In this document: piece after piece, positions 43,195 to 51,718 of the stretch
Numbering within the stretch: the stretch's first letter is position 1
How the letters are laid out: the number at the start of each line of letters is the position of its first letter
Origin: Alphaproteobacteria bacterium
GTDB taxonomy: Bacteria; Pseudomonadota; Alphaproteobacteria; UBA6615
Assembly (NCBI GenBank): GCA_011087645.1
Contig: JAALLF010000011.1
Span: 1-64,000, forward strand
DNA length: 64,000 bases
Direction: 5' to 3'
The notes under the pieces: generated by a model
What the model was told of the DNA's origin: nothing
What the model saw: only the letters and a program-made list of their open reading frames with translations
Database searches by the model: none
Made by a program: the position numbers and the translations under genes

Positions 43195-45981
43195 TTACTC
43201 GGCGGCCACGCGTTCGGCGTTTTCCACCTTGGCGGCGCAGAATTTGAACTCGGGGATTTTACCCCACGGGTCGAGCTGTGGATTGGTCAACAGGTTCGCC
43301 GCCGCTTCGGCGAAACAGAAGGGGATGAAGACCATGCCCTCCGGCACGTCGCGGTCGGCGCGCGCCGCCAGTTCGATGATCCCGCGCCGGGTTGCCACCC
43401 GGATGATGCCGCCGGGGTCGACCTCAAGACGCCGCAGCTCGCGCGGATGTAAGGTTGCCACCGCTTCCGGTTCGATATGGTCGAGCACGGTCGCGCGCCG
43501 CGTGATGGCGCCGGTATGCCAATGTTCGAGCATGCGCCCGGTGGTCAGCACCATCGGATAGTCGGTGTCGGGCAATTCGTCGGGCGGCAGCACATCGGCG
43601 GGCACGAACTTGCCGCGGCCCGACGCTGTGGGGAAGCCATTGGCGAACATGATTTCCTGGCCCGGCTGATCCTCCGCGTCGCACGGATAGGTGACCGCGT
43701 CTTCGCGTTGTAGGCGCTCCCAGGTAATCCCGTCGATCGAGTCCATGGCCCGTCGCAACTCGTCGAATACTTCATCGACGCCGCCATAGGCCCAGCCCAG
43801 GCCAAGCCGCTGGGCGAGTTGCTGGATGATCCACCAATCCTGCTGTACGTCGCCGGGCAGGGGCAGCGCCGGGCGACCGATTTGTACTTGCCGATTGGTG
43901 TTGGTGACCGTGCCCGATTTCTCAGGCCAGGCCGAGGCCGGCAGAATGACGTCGGCGTGGGCCGCCGTCTCGGTGAGAAAGATCTCCTGCACCACCAGAT
44001 GATCGAGTGCGGCGAGGCCTTGGCGCGCATGGTGCTGGTCGGGGTCCGACATGGCTGGGTTCTCGCCCATGACATACATTGCCCGCACCTGGCCTTCGCG
44101 CGCGGCGTCCATGATTTCGACCACGGTCAGCCCGGCATTGGGGTCGAGATCCTCGACCCCCCACAGGCTCTCAAACCGCTGGCGGACCGCCGGGTCGGTG
44201 ACCGATTGGTAGTCGGGATAGACCATGGGAATGAGGCCGGCGTCCGACGCGCCCTGGACATTGTTCTGGCCGCGCAGCGGGTGCAGGCCGGTGCCCGGGC
44301 GGCCGACCTGGCCGGTCAGCAATGCTAGCGAAATCAGGCAACGGGCATTGTCGGTGCCGTGCACATGTTGGGAGATACCCATGCCCCAGAAAATGATCGA
44401 CCGCTCGGCGGTGGCGTAGGTGCGCGCGATGGTGCGTATGGTCTCGGCGTCGACGCCGCAAACCTCGGCCATGTCCTCCGGCGCAAAGGCAGTGACCTTT
44501 TCCTTCAGAGCGTCGAAGTCCTCGGTGTAGCCGGCGATATATTGGTCGTCGGCGAGCCCTTCGTCGAGGATGGTGTGCATCATGGCGTTGAGTAGGGCCA
44601 CGTCGGTGCCCGGTTTGAATTGCACGAAATGATCGGCGTGGCGGGTCAGCGCGTAGCCGCGGGGATCCATCACGATTAGCGTCGCGCCGCGCTTGGCGGC
44701 TTGTTTGAGGTAGGTCGCGGCGACCGGGTGGTTTTCTGTCGGCCGCGCGCCGATAACGATGATGCAGTCGGAATCCTCCGCCGCCGTGAACGGCGCGGTT
44801 ACCGCGCCGGAGCCGATGGTCTCCATCAGCGCCGCCACCGACGAGGCGTGGCACAGCCGAGTGCAGTGATCGACGTTATTGGTCTTGAACGCGGTGCGGA
44901 TAAGTTTCTGGAACAGATAGGCTTCTTCGTTCGAGCCCTTGGCCGACCCGAAGCCGGCGATGGCGTCGCCGCCATGGCTGTCGGCAACCTTGCGCAGACC
45001 GTTGGCGGCGGCGTCGAGCGCTTCCTCCCACGTCGCTTCGCGGAAATGGCTCGAGGGATCGGCGGGGTCGACCTCGTCGTCCCAGCTCTTGCCCACGCCC
45101 TCCTTGCGGATCAACGGCGTGGTCAAGCGGTGGGGATGGTGCACATAGTCGAAGCCGAAGCGGCCTTTGACGCACAGCCGGCTTTCGTTGGCCGGGCCGT
45201 TACGCCCCTCGACCTTAACGATGCGGTCGTCTTTGATCTGGTAGGTGAGCTGGCAGCCGACCCCGCAATAGGGGCAGACGCTATCGACGCTGCGGTCGAA
45301 CCCGTCGGCGCCGACGCCGATGCCGGCCTCGTCGATCATGGTGGCGGGCAACAGCGCCCCGGTCGGACACGCTTGCACGCATTCGCCGCAGGCCACGCAG
45401 GTCGAATTCCCCATCGGGTCATCGAAATCGAACACGATCTTGGCGGCAGCCCCCCGGCCGGCCATGCCGATGACATCGTTGACCTGCACCTCGCGGCACG
45501 CGCGCACGCATAAATTACAATGGATGCAGGCGTCGAGATTGACCGCCATCGCCGGATGGCTGGGATCGGATGCCGGGGTCTCGCTGCTGTCGCGGGCTGG
45601 CAAGCGGCTGTCGGTGACGCCAGCGCGGTCGGCCCATTGCCAGAATTTAGAACCCGGATCGGGTGCGGTTTCGCGCGCCGGCTGATCGGCCATCAGCAAC
45701 TCGATCACCATGTCACGCGCCGCCGTGGCGCGTTCGGCCTGGGTCTCGACCACCATGCCCTCGTCGGGTTGGCGCAGGCACGAGGCGGCGAGCGGCCGCT
45801 CACCCTCGATATGCACCATGCACGCGCGGCAATTGCCGTCGGGCCGATAGCCTGGCTCCGGCGTGTAGCAGAGATGGGGGATCTCGACCCCCTCGCGCTG
45901 GGCGACCTGCCAGATGGTCTCGTCCGGCGCGGCGGTGACCGCGCGGCCGTCGAGGGTGAAGGTGATCGGTTTGTCGCTCAT
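43195..45981 (-). CDS. fdsA: NAD-dependent formate dehydrogenase catalytic (alpha) subunit
   Basis: A 928-residue protein oxidising formate to CO2. The N-terminus has a 2Fe-2S domain (Cys38, Cys51, Cys54, Cys68), a ferredoxin-like pair of 4Fe-4S motifs (about 152-205) and the cluster CPYCGVGC (236-243) that begins the molybdopterin domain. Cys377 in RLCHASS is the probable Mo/W ligand by comparison with Rhodobacter FdsA, so this is the Cys rather than the selenocysteine form. It needs FdhD and MobA, encoded nearby. Its NADH-side partner is 2 kb upstream on the same strand. Confidence 0.94.
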   Translation of the reverse strand: MSDKPITFTLDGRAVTAAPDETIWQVAQREGVEIPHLCYTPEPGYRPDGNCRACMVHIEGERPLAASCLRQPDEGMVVETQAERATAARDMVIELLMADQPARETAPDPGSKFWQWADRAGVTDSRLPARDSSETPASDPSHPAMAVNLDACIHCNLCVRACREVQVNDVIGMAGRGAAAKIVFDFDDPMGNSTCVACGECVQACPTGALLPATMIDEAGIGVGADGFDRSVDSVCPYCGVGCQLTYQIKDDRIVKVEGRNGPANESRLCVKGRFGFDYVHHPHRLTTPLIRKEGVGKSWDDEVDPADPSSHFREATWEEALDAAANGLRKVADSHGGDAIAGFGSAKGSNEEAYLFQKLIRTAFKTNNVDHCTRLCHASSVAALMETIGSGAVTAPFTAAEDSDCIIVIGARPTENHPVAATYLKQAAKRGATLIVMDPRGYALTRHADHFVQFKPGTDVALLNAMMHTILDEGLADDQYIAGYTEDFDALKEKVTAFAPEDMAEVCGVDAETIRTIARTYATAERSIIFWGMGISQHVHGTDNARCLISLALLTGQVGRPGTGLHPLRGQNNVQGASDAGLIPMVYPDYQSVTDPAVRQRFESLWGVEDLDPNAGLTVVEIMDAAREGQVRAMYVMGENPAMSDPDQHHARQGLAALDHLVVQEIFLTETAAHADVILPASAWPEKSGTVTNTNRQVQIGRPALPLPGDVQQDWWIIQQLAQRLGLGWAYGGVDEVFDELRRAMDSIDGITWERLQREDAVTYPCDAEDQPGQEIMFANGFPTASGRGKFVPADVLPPDELPDTDYPMVLTTGRMLEHWHTGAITRRATVLDHIEPEAVATLHPRELRRLEVDPGGIIRVATRRGIIELAARADRDVPEGMVFIPFCFAEAAANLLTNPQLDPWGKIPEFKFCAAKVENAERVAAE

Positions 45982-46026
45982 TGTCCCGCTAAGGTGCCGC
46001 GCGGGAGTGCGTCGTGTCTAGGGGCC

Positions 46027-46060
46027 TCTCCGGCCAGAACGCCTTAATTCTGGCCGGAGA
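46027..46060. repeat. Perfect inverted repeat downstream of the FKBP gene
   Basis: TCTCCGGCCAGAA/TTCTGGCCGGAGA is a perfect 13-bp stem with an 8-base loop, 15 bp after the FKBP stop and upstream of fdsA. There is no T-run, so it may be an RNA-stability hairpin or a processing site instead of an intrinsic terminator. Confidence 0.75.
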
Positions 46061-46074
46061 TGACGCAAAAGAGA

Positions 46075-46530
46075 CTATTTGGCCTCGATCAACTCGACTT
46101 CGAAGATCAGGGTTGCGTTGGGCGGAATGACGCCGCCGGCGCCCTGTGCACCGTAACCCAGCGCGGGTGGGATGATGAGGGTGCGCTTGCCGCCGGGCTT
46201 CATGCCGGCGACACCTTCGTCCCAGCCGCGGATGACGCGGCCGGCGCCCAAGGGAAAGCTGAACGGCTGGCCGCGGTCGACCGAGCTGTCGAACTTGTCG
46301 CCCTTCTCGCCGTTTTGATAGAGCCAGCCGGTGTAGTGCACGGTGGCGTTTTGACCGGCCTTCGCTTCCGCGCCGTCACCGGCTTCGGTGTCGATATAGC
46401 TGAGGCCGCTCGCTGTGGTGATGGTTTCCTGAGCGTCGCTCATTTGCGGCACTGCCAGGAACAGGGCGAACAAAGCGACCGCGAGCGATCCCCGCAATCC
46501 GCGGCCAAGGCGGGCATTGTTTTCAAACAT
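46075..46530 (-). CDS. FKBP-type peptidyl-prolyl isomerase, exported
   Basis: A 151-residue protein with a signal peptide (to about 35, ending SDA) and one FKBP domain (about 50-151). The TVHYTGWLY, FDSSVDRGQPFSFPLG and VIRGWDEG lines carry the conserved binding-pocket residues. It should accelerate proline isomerisation in the periplasm. It lies between the two parts of the formate dehydrogenase gene set, on the same strand, with no known role there. Confidence 0.92.
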   Translation of the reverse strand: MFENNARLGRGLRGSLAVALFALFLAVPQMSDAQETITTASGLSYIDTEAGDGAEAKAGQNATVHYTGWLYQNGEKGDKFDSSVDRGQPFSFPLGAGRVIRGWDEGVAGMKPGGKRTLIIPPALGYGAQGAGGVIPPNATLIFEVELIEAK

Positions 46531-46569
46531 TTCAAGGCTTTCCTCTGCATAAACATAAACTCTGTTAGG

Positions 46570-47049
46570 TTAATTGGACGTTTTTGTGACGCCTAATGAA
46601 CTTGTTGTGCGGACCGCCGTCAAGACACCCGACGCCAGCGCCTGGCCTCGCGCCGGTTCGGCGTAGCGTCCCATGGCGTTGGTTTGCGCTAGAAAGCCGA
46701 ATCTTTCGTAGAATCCTTCCTTGCCGAACACCGATGTGAGGAAAACCCGCTCGACCGGCAATTTGCTGAGCAAGGCAGAGACCATCTGACGGCCGACGCC
46801 GCAGCCTTGGTGTTCAGGCGCGACGGCCACGTCGTAGATCGTGGCATAGTAGACGCCGTCGGATAGCGCGCGTGCGGCGCCCACCAACACGCCATCGGCG
46901 TGGGCAAAGACTACCGCATCGCTATTGCGAAACGCCTGGGCCAAATCGAACGGTTTGCGCTCGAACAACGGGGCTCGCGCCATGATATCGGCGAGCCGCC
47001 ACCAGTCGATTTCGGAAATATCGTGGGCAATCTTGTACATGCTGTCCAT
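46570..47049 (-). CDS. GNAT-family N-acetyltransferase
   Basis: A protein of about 159 residues with the GNAT acetyl-CoA motif A (VAPEHQGCGVGRQMVSAL) and a C-terminal FYERFGF line. It transfers an acetyl group to an unknown amine. Starts at 47049 and 47040 are both possible; an AAAGG lies 2 and 11 bases upstream respectively. It is 39 bp upstream of the FKBP gene and preceded by a terminator-like hairpin. Confidence 0.85.
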   Translation of the reverse strand: MDSMYKIAHDISEIDWWRLADIMARAPLFERKPFDLAQAFRNSDAVVFAHADGVLVGAARALSDGVYYATIYDVAVAPEHQGCGVGRQMVSALLSKLPVERVFLTSVFGKEGFYERFGFLAQTNAMGRYAEPARGQALASGVLTAVRTTSSLGVTKTSN

Positions 47050-47374
47050 TGCCTTTTGTCCCGTAAAGCGTGGAAGGGAGGGAACCGGCAACTGCACAAA
47101 TAAAAACCGCCGTGCATGATGCCGGCGGTGTGCGATTTACTGCGTTTAATCGATGGCTGTTATGACAGCCGCCACGCGCACTCGAACCCGCCCGCTTCAC
47201 CCCATCGCGGGGCGCGGTTAGTCACGGTTTTGACTATGGTAGCTCGGTGCATCATCGCGGGCCGGCTTGTAGGCGAGGCTACTTGCGATGTCAAGTTACT
47301 GCGCTGACGGGGCTATTGATTGCCACGGAATTGTCGCATATTCACTATTAAGTTGTGTCCGGGAGGGCGACGAG
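47050..47374. other. 325-bp gap between divergent GNAT and YCII-like genes
   Basis: No gene is recognised. On the minus strand, a structured GC-rich stretch (about 47130-47290) leads into a strong terminator hairpin (47101-47129), 50 bp before the GNAT gene. A small RNA or regulated leader is possible. On the plus strand, it carries the promoter region of the YCII-like gene. Confidence 0.45.
47101..47129 (-). terminator. Terminator-like hairpin upstream of the GNAT gene
   Basis: On the minus strand, ACCGCCG/CGGCGGT is closed by an inner GCA/TGC pair and followed by TTTTTATTT. No minus-strand gene ends nearby: the next one upstream finishes at 48052. It therefore either ends an orphan transcript or attenuates GNAT expression. 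Confidence 0.7.
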
Positions 47375-48055
47375 ATGGCGGGTGGAGAGTCTGCCGAATA
47401 TTTACCGGGCGATCCTCGGTACGGCCTTAATGCAGAAGAGCTGAAGGCGTACTACGCCAGCAAACCCGCGGAATGGGCGATCTATTGCTGGGACGAGGCG
47501 GGCACGTTGGAAGCGCGCGGGACCTACCTGCAAGATCAGCGGCTGTACGTGGCCTCGTTCGGCGAACAGGTCATCGGTTACGGCCATGTGGTGTCCGACG
47601 ATGGTTTGAACACGTTGGGAACGACCTATTTCATTCAGCTCGATGATCGCCATGCGGTCGAGAACTTCCTTGCTGCCGATCCGCTCGCCAAGGCTGGGGT
47701 CTATGGAGGCGTTGACGTTCACCGCTGGTCGAATAGTTTTCTCAAACGGCAAGCCGACTATCAGCGCAAGGGTCTGCAGCAGTTTCTGTGCACCGGGTCG
47801 AAGATTGCCGATACAGAGACCTTGCTCGCCACCCATCGCAACGACCATGAACGTTACTTCCGCGAATATGACGACAGCTTTATTTTTCGCGGGCCGATCC
47901 GCTCCGCCGACGGTATCGACAATATTGGCACCGCATTGATGCTGGAGCTGCCCGGGCGGGCGGCGGCCGAGGAATTCTGGAACAACGAGCCCTTCGTCGC
48001 CAATGATGGCTATCAAGACGATTCGCGCATCTATCGCTGGGTGTTCGGCGACTAA
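47375..48055 (+). CDS. tandem YCII-like domain protein
   Basis: A 226-residue protein with two YCII-like ferredoxin-fold modules. The first (about 30-130) has RGTYLQDQRLYVASF and the second (about 135-226) FRGPIRSADGIDNIG, with similar spacing of conserved Gly and Asp. Usually one module is found alone. Its function is unknown; enzymes of this fold include dehalogenase-like and lactonase-like proteins. The ATG at 47375 follows GGGAGGG. It overlaps the convergent fdsGB fusion by 4 bp. Confidence 0.7.
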   Translation: MAGGESAEYLPGDPRYGLNAEELKAYYASKPAEWAIYCWDEAGTLEARGTYLQDQRLYVASFGEQVIGYGHVVSDDGLNTLGTTYFIQLDDRHAVENFLAADPLAKAGVYGGVDVHRWSNSFLKRQADYQRKGLQQFLCTGSKIADTETLLATHRNDHERYFREYDDSFIFRGPIRSADGIDNIGTALMLELPGRAAAEEFWNNEPFVANDGYQDDSRIYRWVFGD

Positions 48056-49758
48056 GCGTCGCCGCCGCCGACCTCGTCCGGGAAATATTTCAACACGCTG
48101 TCCATCGGGTTCGGCGCGGCCTGGCCGAGGCCGCAGATCGAGGCGTCGCGCATGGCTTGCGACAGCTCGGCCAACAAATCGGCGTCCCAAGTATCGGCGA
48201 GCATCAGCTTGACCGCCTTTTCGGTACCGACACGGCACGGCGTGCATTGCCCGCAGCTTTCATCCTCGAAGAACCGCATCAGATTGAGCGCCGCCGCGCG
48301 TACGCTATCCTGATCGGATAGGACGACCACCGCGGCGGAGCCGATGAAACTGCCATGTTTTTCGAGGGTGCCGAAATCAAGCGGCAGGTCGGCCAAGGTG
48401 GCGGGCAGAATGCCGCCCGAGGCGCCGCCCGGTAGATAGGCCTTGAAGTTGTGGCCCTCGGCCATGCCGCCGGCATATTCGTCGATCAGTTCGCGCGCGG
48501 TAATACCGGCCGGGGCGATTTTGACGCCCGGTTCTTTGGCCCGGCCCGAGACCGAATAAGCTCGCAGACCGTTGCTGCCATGGCGTCCGTTGCCGCGATA
48601 CCAATCCGCGCCGTTCTCCAGAATTTCGCGGATCCAATAGAGGGTTTCAACGTTATGAACCAATGTCGGCTGGCCGAACAAACCGACCTGGGCGACATAG
48701 GGTGGCCGGTGCCGCGGTAGGCCGCGCTTGCCTTCGATCGATTCGATCATCGCGCTTTCTTCGCCACAGATATAGGCGCCGGCGCCGCGGCGCAGAATGA
48801 TCTGGCCAGGCCGAATGATGCCGGTCGCCTCCAACGCCGCAATTTCTGTCAGCAATATTTCATGGGCCGCCGGATATTCGTCGCGCAGATAAATGTAAAT
48901 TTCCTCGGCTTCGACCGCCCAGGCGGCGATCAGCGCGCCTTCGAGCACCGTATGGGGCGCGGTCTCGAGGAAGTGGCGGTCCTTGAAAGTGCCAGGTTCG
49001 CCTTCGTCGGCGTTGACCGCGAGGCGCCGGGGTTTGGCTTCGGCGCGCACGAACGACCATTTGCGCGCGGCTGGAAAACCCGCACCGCCCATGCCGCGCA
49101 ACCCGGCATCGTTGATGGTGGCCTCTGTATCGGCAGCGCTGCGTTCGCCGCGTTTGCAGGCCTCATAGACGGCGTAGCCGCCGACCGATTGGTATTTCGC
49201 CAAATTGGCGTAGGCGGGTACGGCTGGCGCGGTGTCGCCGCCATCGGCCGCCGCGGCGATGGTTTCCGGCGTGGCCTTATCGATATGACGATGACCGACC
49301 TCGGCAACCGGCGCGCAGTCGCACCGCCCCATGCACGGCGCCCGCACGATGCGCACGCCCGATGGCGGCTGTTGCACCAAGGCGTGGTGCAGAACATCGC
49401 TGCCGGCCAGCGCGCACGGTAAACTATCGCAAACCCTGACAATGAGTTCCGCCGGCGGCGTCTCCGTGTCATCCACCACAACGTCGAAATGGGCGTAGAA
49501 GGTGGCGACCTCGTAGACTTCCGCCAGCGCCAACCCCATCAACTCGGCCAGCGCCGCAAGGTGAAACCCCGATAGGCACGCATATCGGTCCTGAATAGCA
49601 TGCAGATATTCGATCAATTCGCTGCGTTGCAGCGGATCTGTCGCCAGCAGCGCGCGAATTTCTTCGAGCGCTTCCGGCGAGGCTTGGCGTCCTTTGGGAA
49701 ACGGCACGGCACGGCGCCGACCGCTGCCCGGATGATGAAATTTACGAATATCAGCCAC
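48052..49758 (-). CDS. formate dehydrogenase NADH-side subunit, FdsG-FdsB (NuoE-NuoF) fusion
   Basis: A 568-residue fusion. The N-terminal NuoE/FdsG part has a thioredoxin-like 2Fe-2S site (Cys110, Cys115, Cys142, Cys146). The rest is NuoF/FdsB with the FMN/NADH lines GMGGAGFPAARKW and DEGEPGTFKDR, and a 4Fe-4S motif CGQCTPCRVG near the end. It accepts electrons from FdsA and reduces NAD. In FDS systems these are usually two polypeptides. It starts with GTG and overlaps the DUF3553 gene by 8 bp. Confidence 0.9.
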   Translation of the reverse strand: MADIRKFHHPGSGRRRAVPFPKGRQASPEALEEIRALLATDPLQRSELIEYLHAIQDRYACLSGFHLAALAELMGLALAEVYEVATFYAHFDVVVDDTETPPAELIVRVCDSLPCALAGSDVLHHALVQQPPSGVRIVRAPCMGRCDCAPVAEVGHRHIDKATPETIAAAADGGDTAPAVPAYANLAKYQSVGGYAVYEACKRGERSAADTEATINDAGLRGMGGAGFPAARKWSFVRAEAKPRRLAVNADEGEPGTFKDRHFLETAPHTVLEGALIAAWAVEAEEIYIYLRDEYPAAHEILLTEIAALEATGIIRPGQIILRRGAGAYICGEESAMIESIEGKRGLPRHRPPYVAQVGLFGQPTLVHNVETLYWIREILENGADWYRGNGRHGSNGLRAYSVSGRAKEPGVKIAPAGITARELIDEYAGGMAEGHNFKAYLPGGASGGILPATLADLPLDFGTLEKHGSFIGSAAVVVLSDQDSVRAAALNLMRFFEDESCGQCTPCRVGTEKAVKLMLADTWDADLLAELSQAMRDASICGLGQAAPNPMDSVLKYFPDEVGGGDA

Positions 49759-49942
49759 TTCGATCTTCCGAGATTAATTCCAGCGCAACATTCTCGGTAT
49801 CGATAGTCTGTTTGCCAACCTGCGCAAAATTTACCGTTACCCGATTGCCGATAGTGGATTGAACCATGCCCAGGCGCCAGTCCGGTTGGTCGGGATGGCG
49901 GACGAGGGCGCTGGGGGCGCCGGGGGCGAAACTTAGAGACAT
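49751..49942 (-). CDS. DUF3553 family protein
   Basis: A 63-residue protein of the DUF3553 family: FAPGAPSALVRHPDQPDWR and RVTVNFAQVGKQTI match its conserved lines. It probably folds as a small beta barrel and has no known function. It overlaps the start of the fdsGB fusion by 8 bp, so it is the leader gene of that transcript. It is divergent from chpT, 114 bp away. Confidence 0.85.
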   Translation of the reverse strand: MSLSFAPGAPSALVRHPDQPDWRLGMVQSTIGNRVTVNFAQVGKQTIDTENVALELISEDRSG

Positions 49943-50056
49943 GGCGGAACGCTGTCATACAAGAGGAAGTATTCAAGACCGAATCGCATTAGATTGGTCG
50001 TCACTGCGTCGGTCAACCGGAGCAGCTGACAGGCCTGAACGGAATGGGGTGGGGGC

Positions 50057-50707
50057 ATGAGCCCGACAATCGATTTGTACGTCGCCGAATTGCTGGCGTC
50101 GCGACTATGCCACGATATGGTCAGCCCGGTGGGCGCGGTGAAAACCGGCGTCGAACTGCTCACCGAATATGGCGATGACGCTGAAGGCGAGACCATGGGG
50201 TTGATTACGAAGAGTGCGTTGCAAGCCTCTGAAAAACTGCAGTTCTTTCGTTTGGCCTATGGGTCGGCGGGGAATTCCGCATCGGGCGTTACGGTGGCCG
50301 ATGCGTTGGCGCTGATCCGCTCTGTGTGTGGCAACCAACGCACCACGATCGAAACCGATGCCCTCGACAATAGCCCACCCCTAGGCGCCATCAAGGTCAT
50401 GCTCAATGGCGCTATGTTGGCCGGCGATTGTTTGCCGCGCGGCGGCGTGCTGCGCATTAATTCCGAGGCCCCCGGCACCGGGGATTACACGGTCCGCGTG
50501 ACTGCCACCGGTGAACGGGCCGGACTGGACGATGAATTATCGGGGGCCTTGTCTGGCGAGACCAGTTCTGAAGACCTGACCCCGCGCTCGGCGCACGCTT
50601 ACTATACGTCTGTAATGGCGCGCGGGCTCGACGGCGGTTTGGCGGTCGAAACCTCGAAGCCCGACGAGATCGTATTTCGCTTTAATCTGCCCAGCGCGGG
50701 GGCATAA
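50057..50707 (+). CDS. chpT: histidine phosphotransferase ChpT
   Basis: A 216-residue protein with the ChpT H-box RLCHDMVSPVGAVKTG, phospho-acceptor His19, and a degenerate ATPase-like C-terminal domain. In alphaproteobacteria ChpT takes phosphate from the CckA kinase and passes it to CtrA and CpdR. The start follows GGGGTGGGGG. It is separated from convergent ctrA by a shared bidirectional terminator. Its placement beside ctrA supports the assignment. Confidence 0.92.
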   Translation: MSPTIDLYVAELLASRLCHDMVSPVGAVKTGVELLTEYGDDAEGETMGLITKSALQASEKLQFFRLAYGSAGNSASGVTVADALALIRSVCGNQRTTIETDALDNSPPLGAIKVMLNGAMLAGDCLPRGGVLRINSEAPGTGDYTVRVTATGERAGLDDELSGALSGETSSEDLTPRSAHAYYTSVMARGLDGGLAVETSKPDEIVFRFNLPSAGA

Positions 50708-50711
50708 AAAA

Positions 50712-50735
50712 GCCGGCGACAAGCGCCGGCTTTTT
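50712..50735. terminator. Bidirectional terminator between chpT and ctrA
   Basis: GCCGGCG/CGCCGGC forms a stem with a 5-base loop, flanked by A-run and T-run on opposite sides. It therefore functions in both directions for the convergent chpT and ctrA genes. Confidence 0.9.
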
Positions 50736-50754
50736 AATTGCTTGATCGGCGGCG

Positions 50755-51471
50755 TTACGCTGCTTGGGCTGCCGATTTTTGGTCTGCTGGGTCGGCGATC
50801 GGATCGCGCAGGACATAACCGCGGCCCCACACTGTCTCGATATAATTCTCACCTTCCGACGCCTGCGACAGTTTTTTGCGCAGCTTGCAGACGAATACGT
50901 CGATGATCTTCAGTTCTGGCTCGTCCATACCGCCATAGAGATGGTTTAAGAACATCTCCTTGGTCAGGGTCGTGCCCTTGCGTAGGGACAGCAACTCCAG
51001 AATGCCATATTCCTTGCCAGTAAGGTGTACCGGTTTGGCATCAACCTCCACGGTACGGGCATCCAGATTGACTTCGAGTTTGCCGGTTTTGATCACCGAA
51101 TCCGCATGACCTTTCGAGCGGCGAACAATCGCCTGCACCCGGGCAATAAGCTCGCGCTTATCGAAGGGTTTGGTCAGATAGTCGTCGGCGCCGATGCCCA
51201 GACCCTTGATCTTGTTGTCGGCCTCGTTAAGGCCGGACAGGATCAGGATGGGGGTTTCGACCCGCGCTTCTCGCAAGCGCCGGACGACTTCGTAGCCATC
51301 GATATCGGGTAACATCAGGTCCAGAACCATGTTGTCGTAATCGTAGAGTTTGCCGATTTCCAGGCCGTCTTCGCCCAGATCGGTGGTATCGCAGATATAG
51401 CCTTCGGATTTAAGCATCAACTGAATGCTTTGCGCCGTTGCTGAATCGTCTTCGATAAGCAGGATGCGCAT
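50755..51471 (-). CDS. ctrA: cell-cycle response regulator CtrA
   Basis: A 238-residue OmpR-family regulator. The receiver (1-120) has the acidic pair and phospho-acceptor Asp51 (VLDLMLPD). The winged helix (about 130-230) contains the [11 protein letters not shown] recognition region. The C-terminus reads SAAQAA, an Ala-Ala degron like that recognised by ClpXP in Caulobacter. CtrA activates or represses many cell-cycle and motility genes and blocks replication initiation. It reads away from fliI, which starts 248 bp upstream. Confidence 0.97.
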   Translation of the reverse strand: MRILLIEDDSATAQSIQLMLKSEGYICDTTDLGEDGLEIGKLYDYDNMVLDLMLPDIDGYEVVRRLREARVETPILILSGLNEADNKIKGLGIGADDYLTKPFDKRELIARVQAIVRRSKGHADSVIKTGKLEVNLDARTVEVDAKPVHLTGKEYGILELLSLRKGTTLTKEMFLNHLYGGMDEPELKIIDVFVCKLRKKLSQASEGENYIETVWGRGYVLRDPIADPADQKSAAQAA

Positions 51472-51718
51472 ACTGTTACTCCGATCGTTGAATGAGGCCC
51501 GACACGTCCGGTCGGGTTTTCTTGGTAATCATCATTAACAAGATAGCCCCGATTTGGTTAACAAATTATTGCCACAATTTATTTTTCGCCTCCGACGCCG
51601 ATTCGCTCTTTACTGAACCTTAAGCACGTAAACCATAGAATAGCTGGGACTTCAGGGCCTTAGCGGCACTCGCGGCGCGGCTGGGTCGGCCGAAATTATG
51701 GGAAAAAATTAATACTTG
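51472..51718. promoter_or_regulatory. ctrA/fliI divergent control region
   Basis: 247 bases with two divergent starts. It has one GANTC site (GATTC at 51600-51604), the CcrM methylation target used at ctrA promoters in Caulobacter. TTAAC half-sites occur near 51531 and 51558, but no full TTAA-N7-TTAAC box was found. The tract from 51520 to 51600 is AT-rich. Autoregulation of ctrA is therefore plausible but not shown. Confidence 0.45.

Noticed and set aside
47130..47300. A tRNA or tmRNA piece suggested by GGTTCGAGT on the minus strand.
   Set aside because: The flanking bases do not pair as a T-stem and no acceptor stem or CCA end is present.
51472..51718. Full CtrA boxes in the ctrA promoter region.
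   Set aside because: Only TTAAC half-sites were found; no second half at N7 spacing with fewer than two mismatches.
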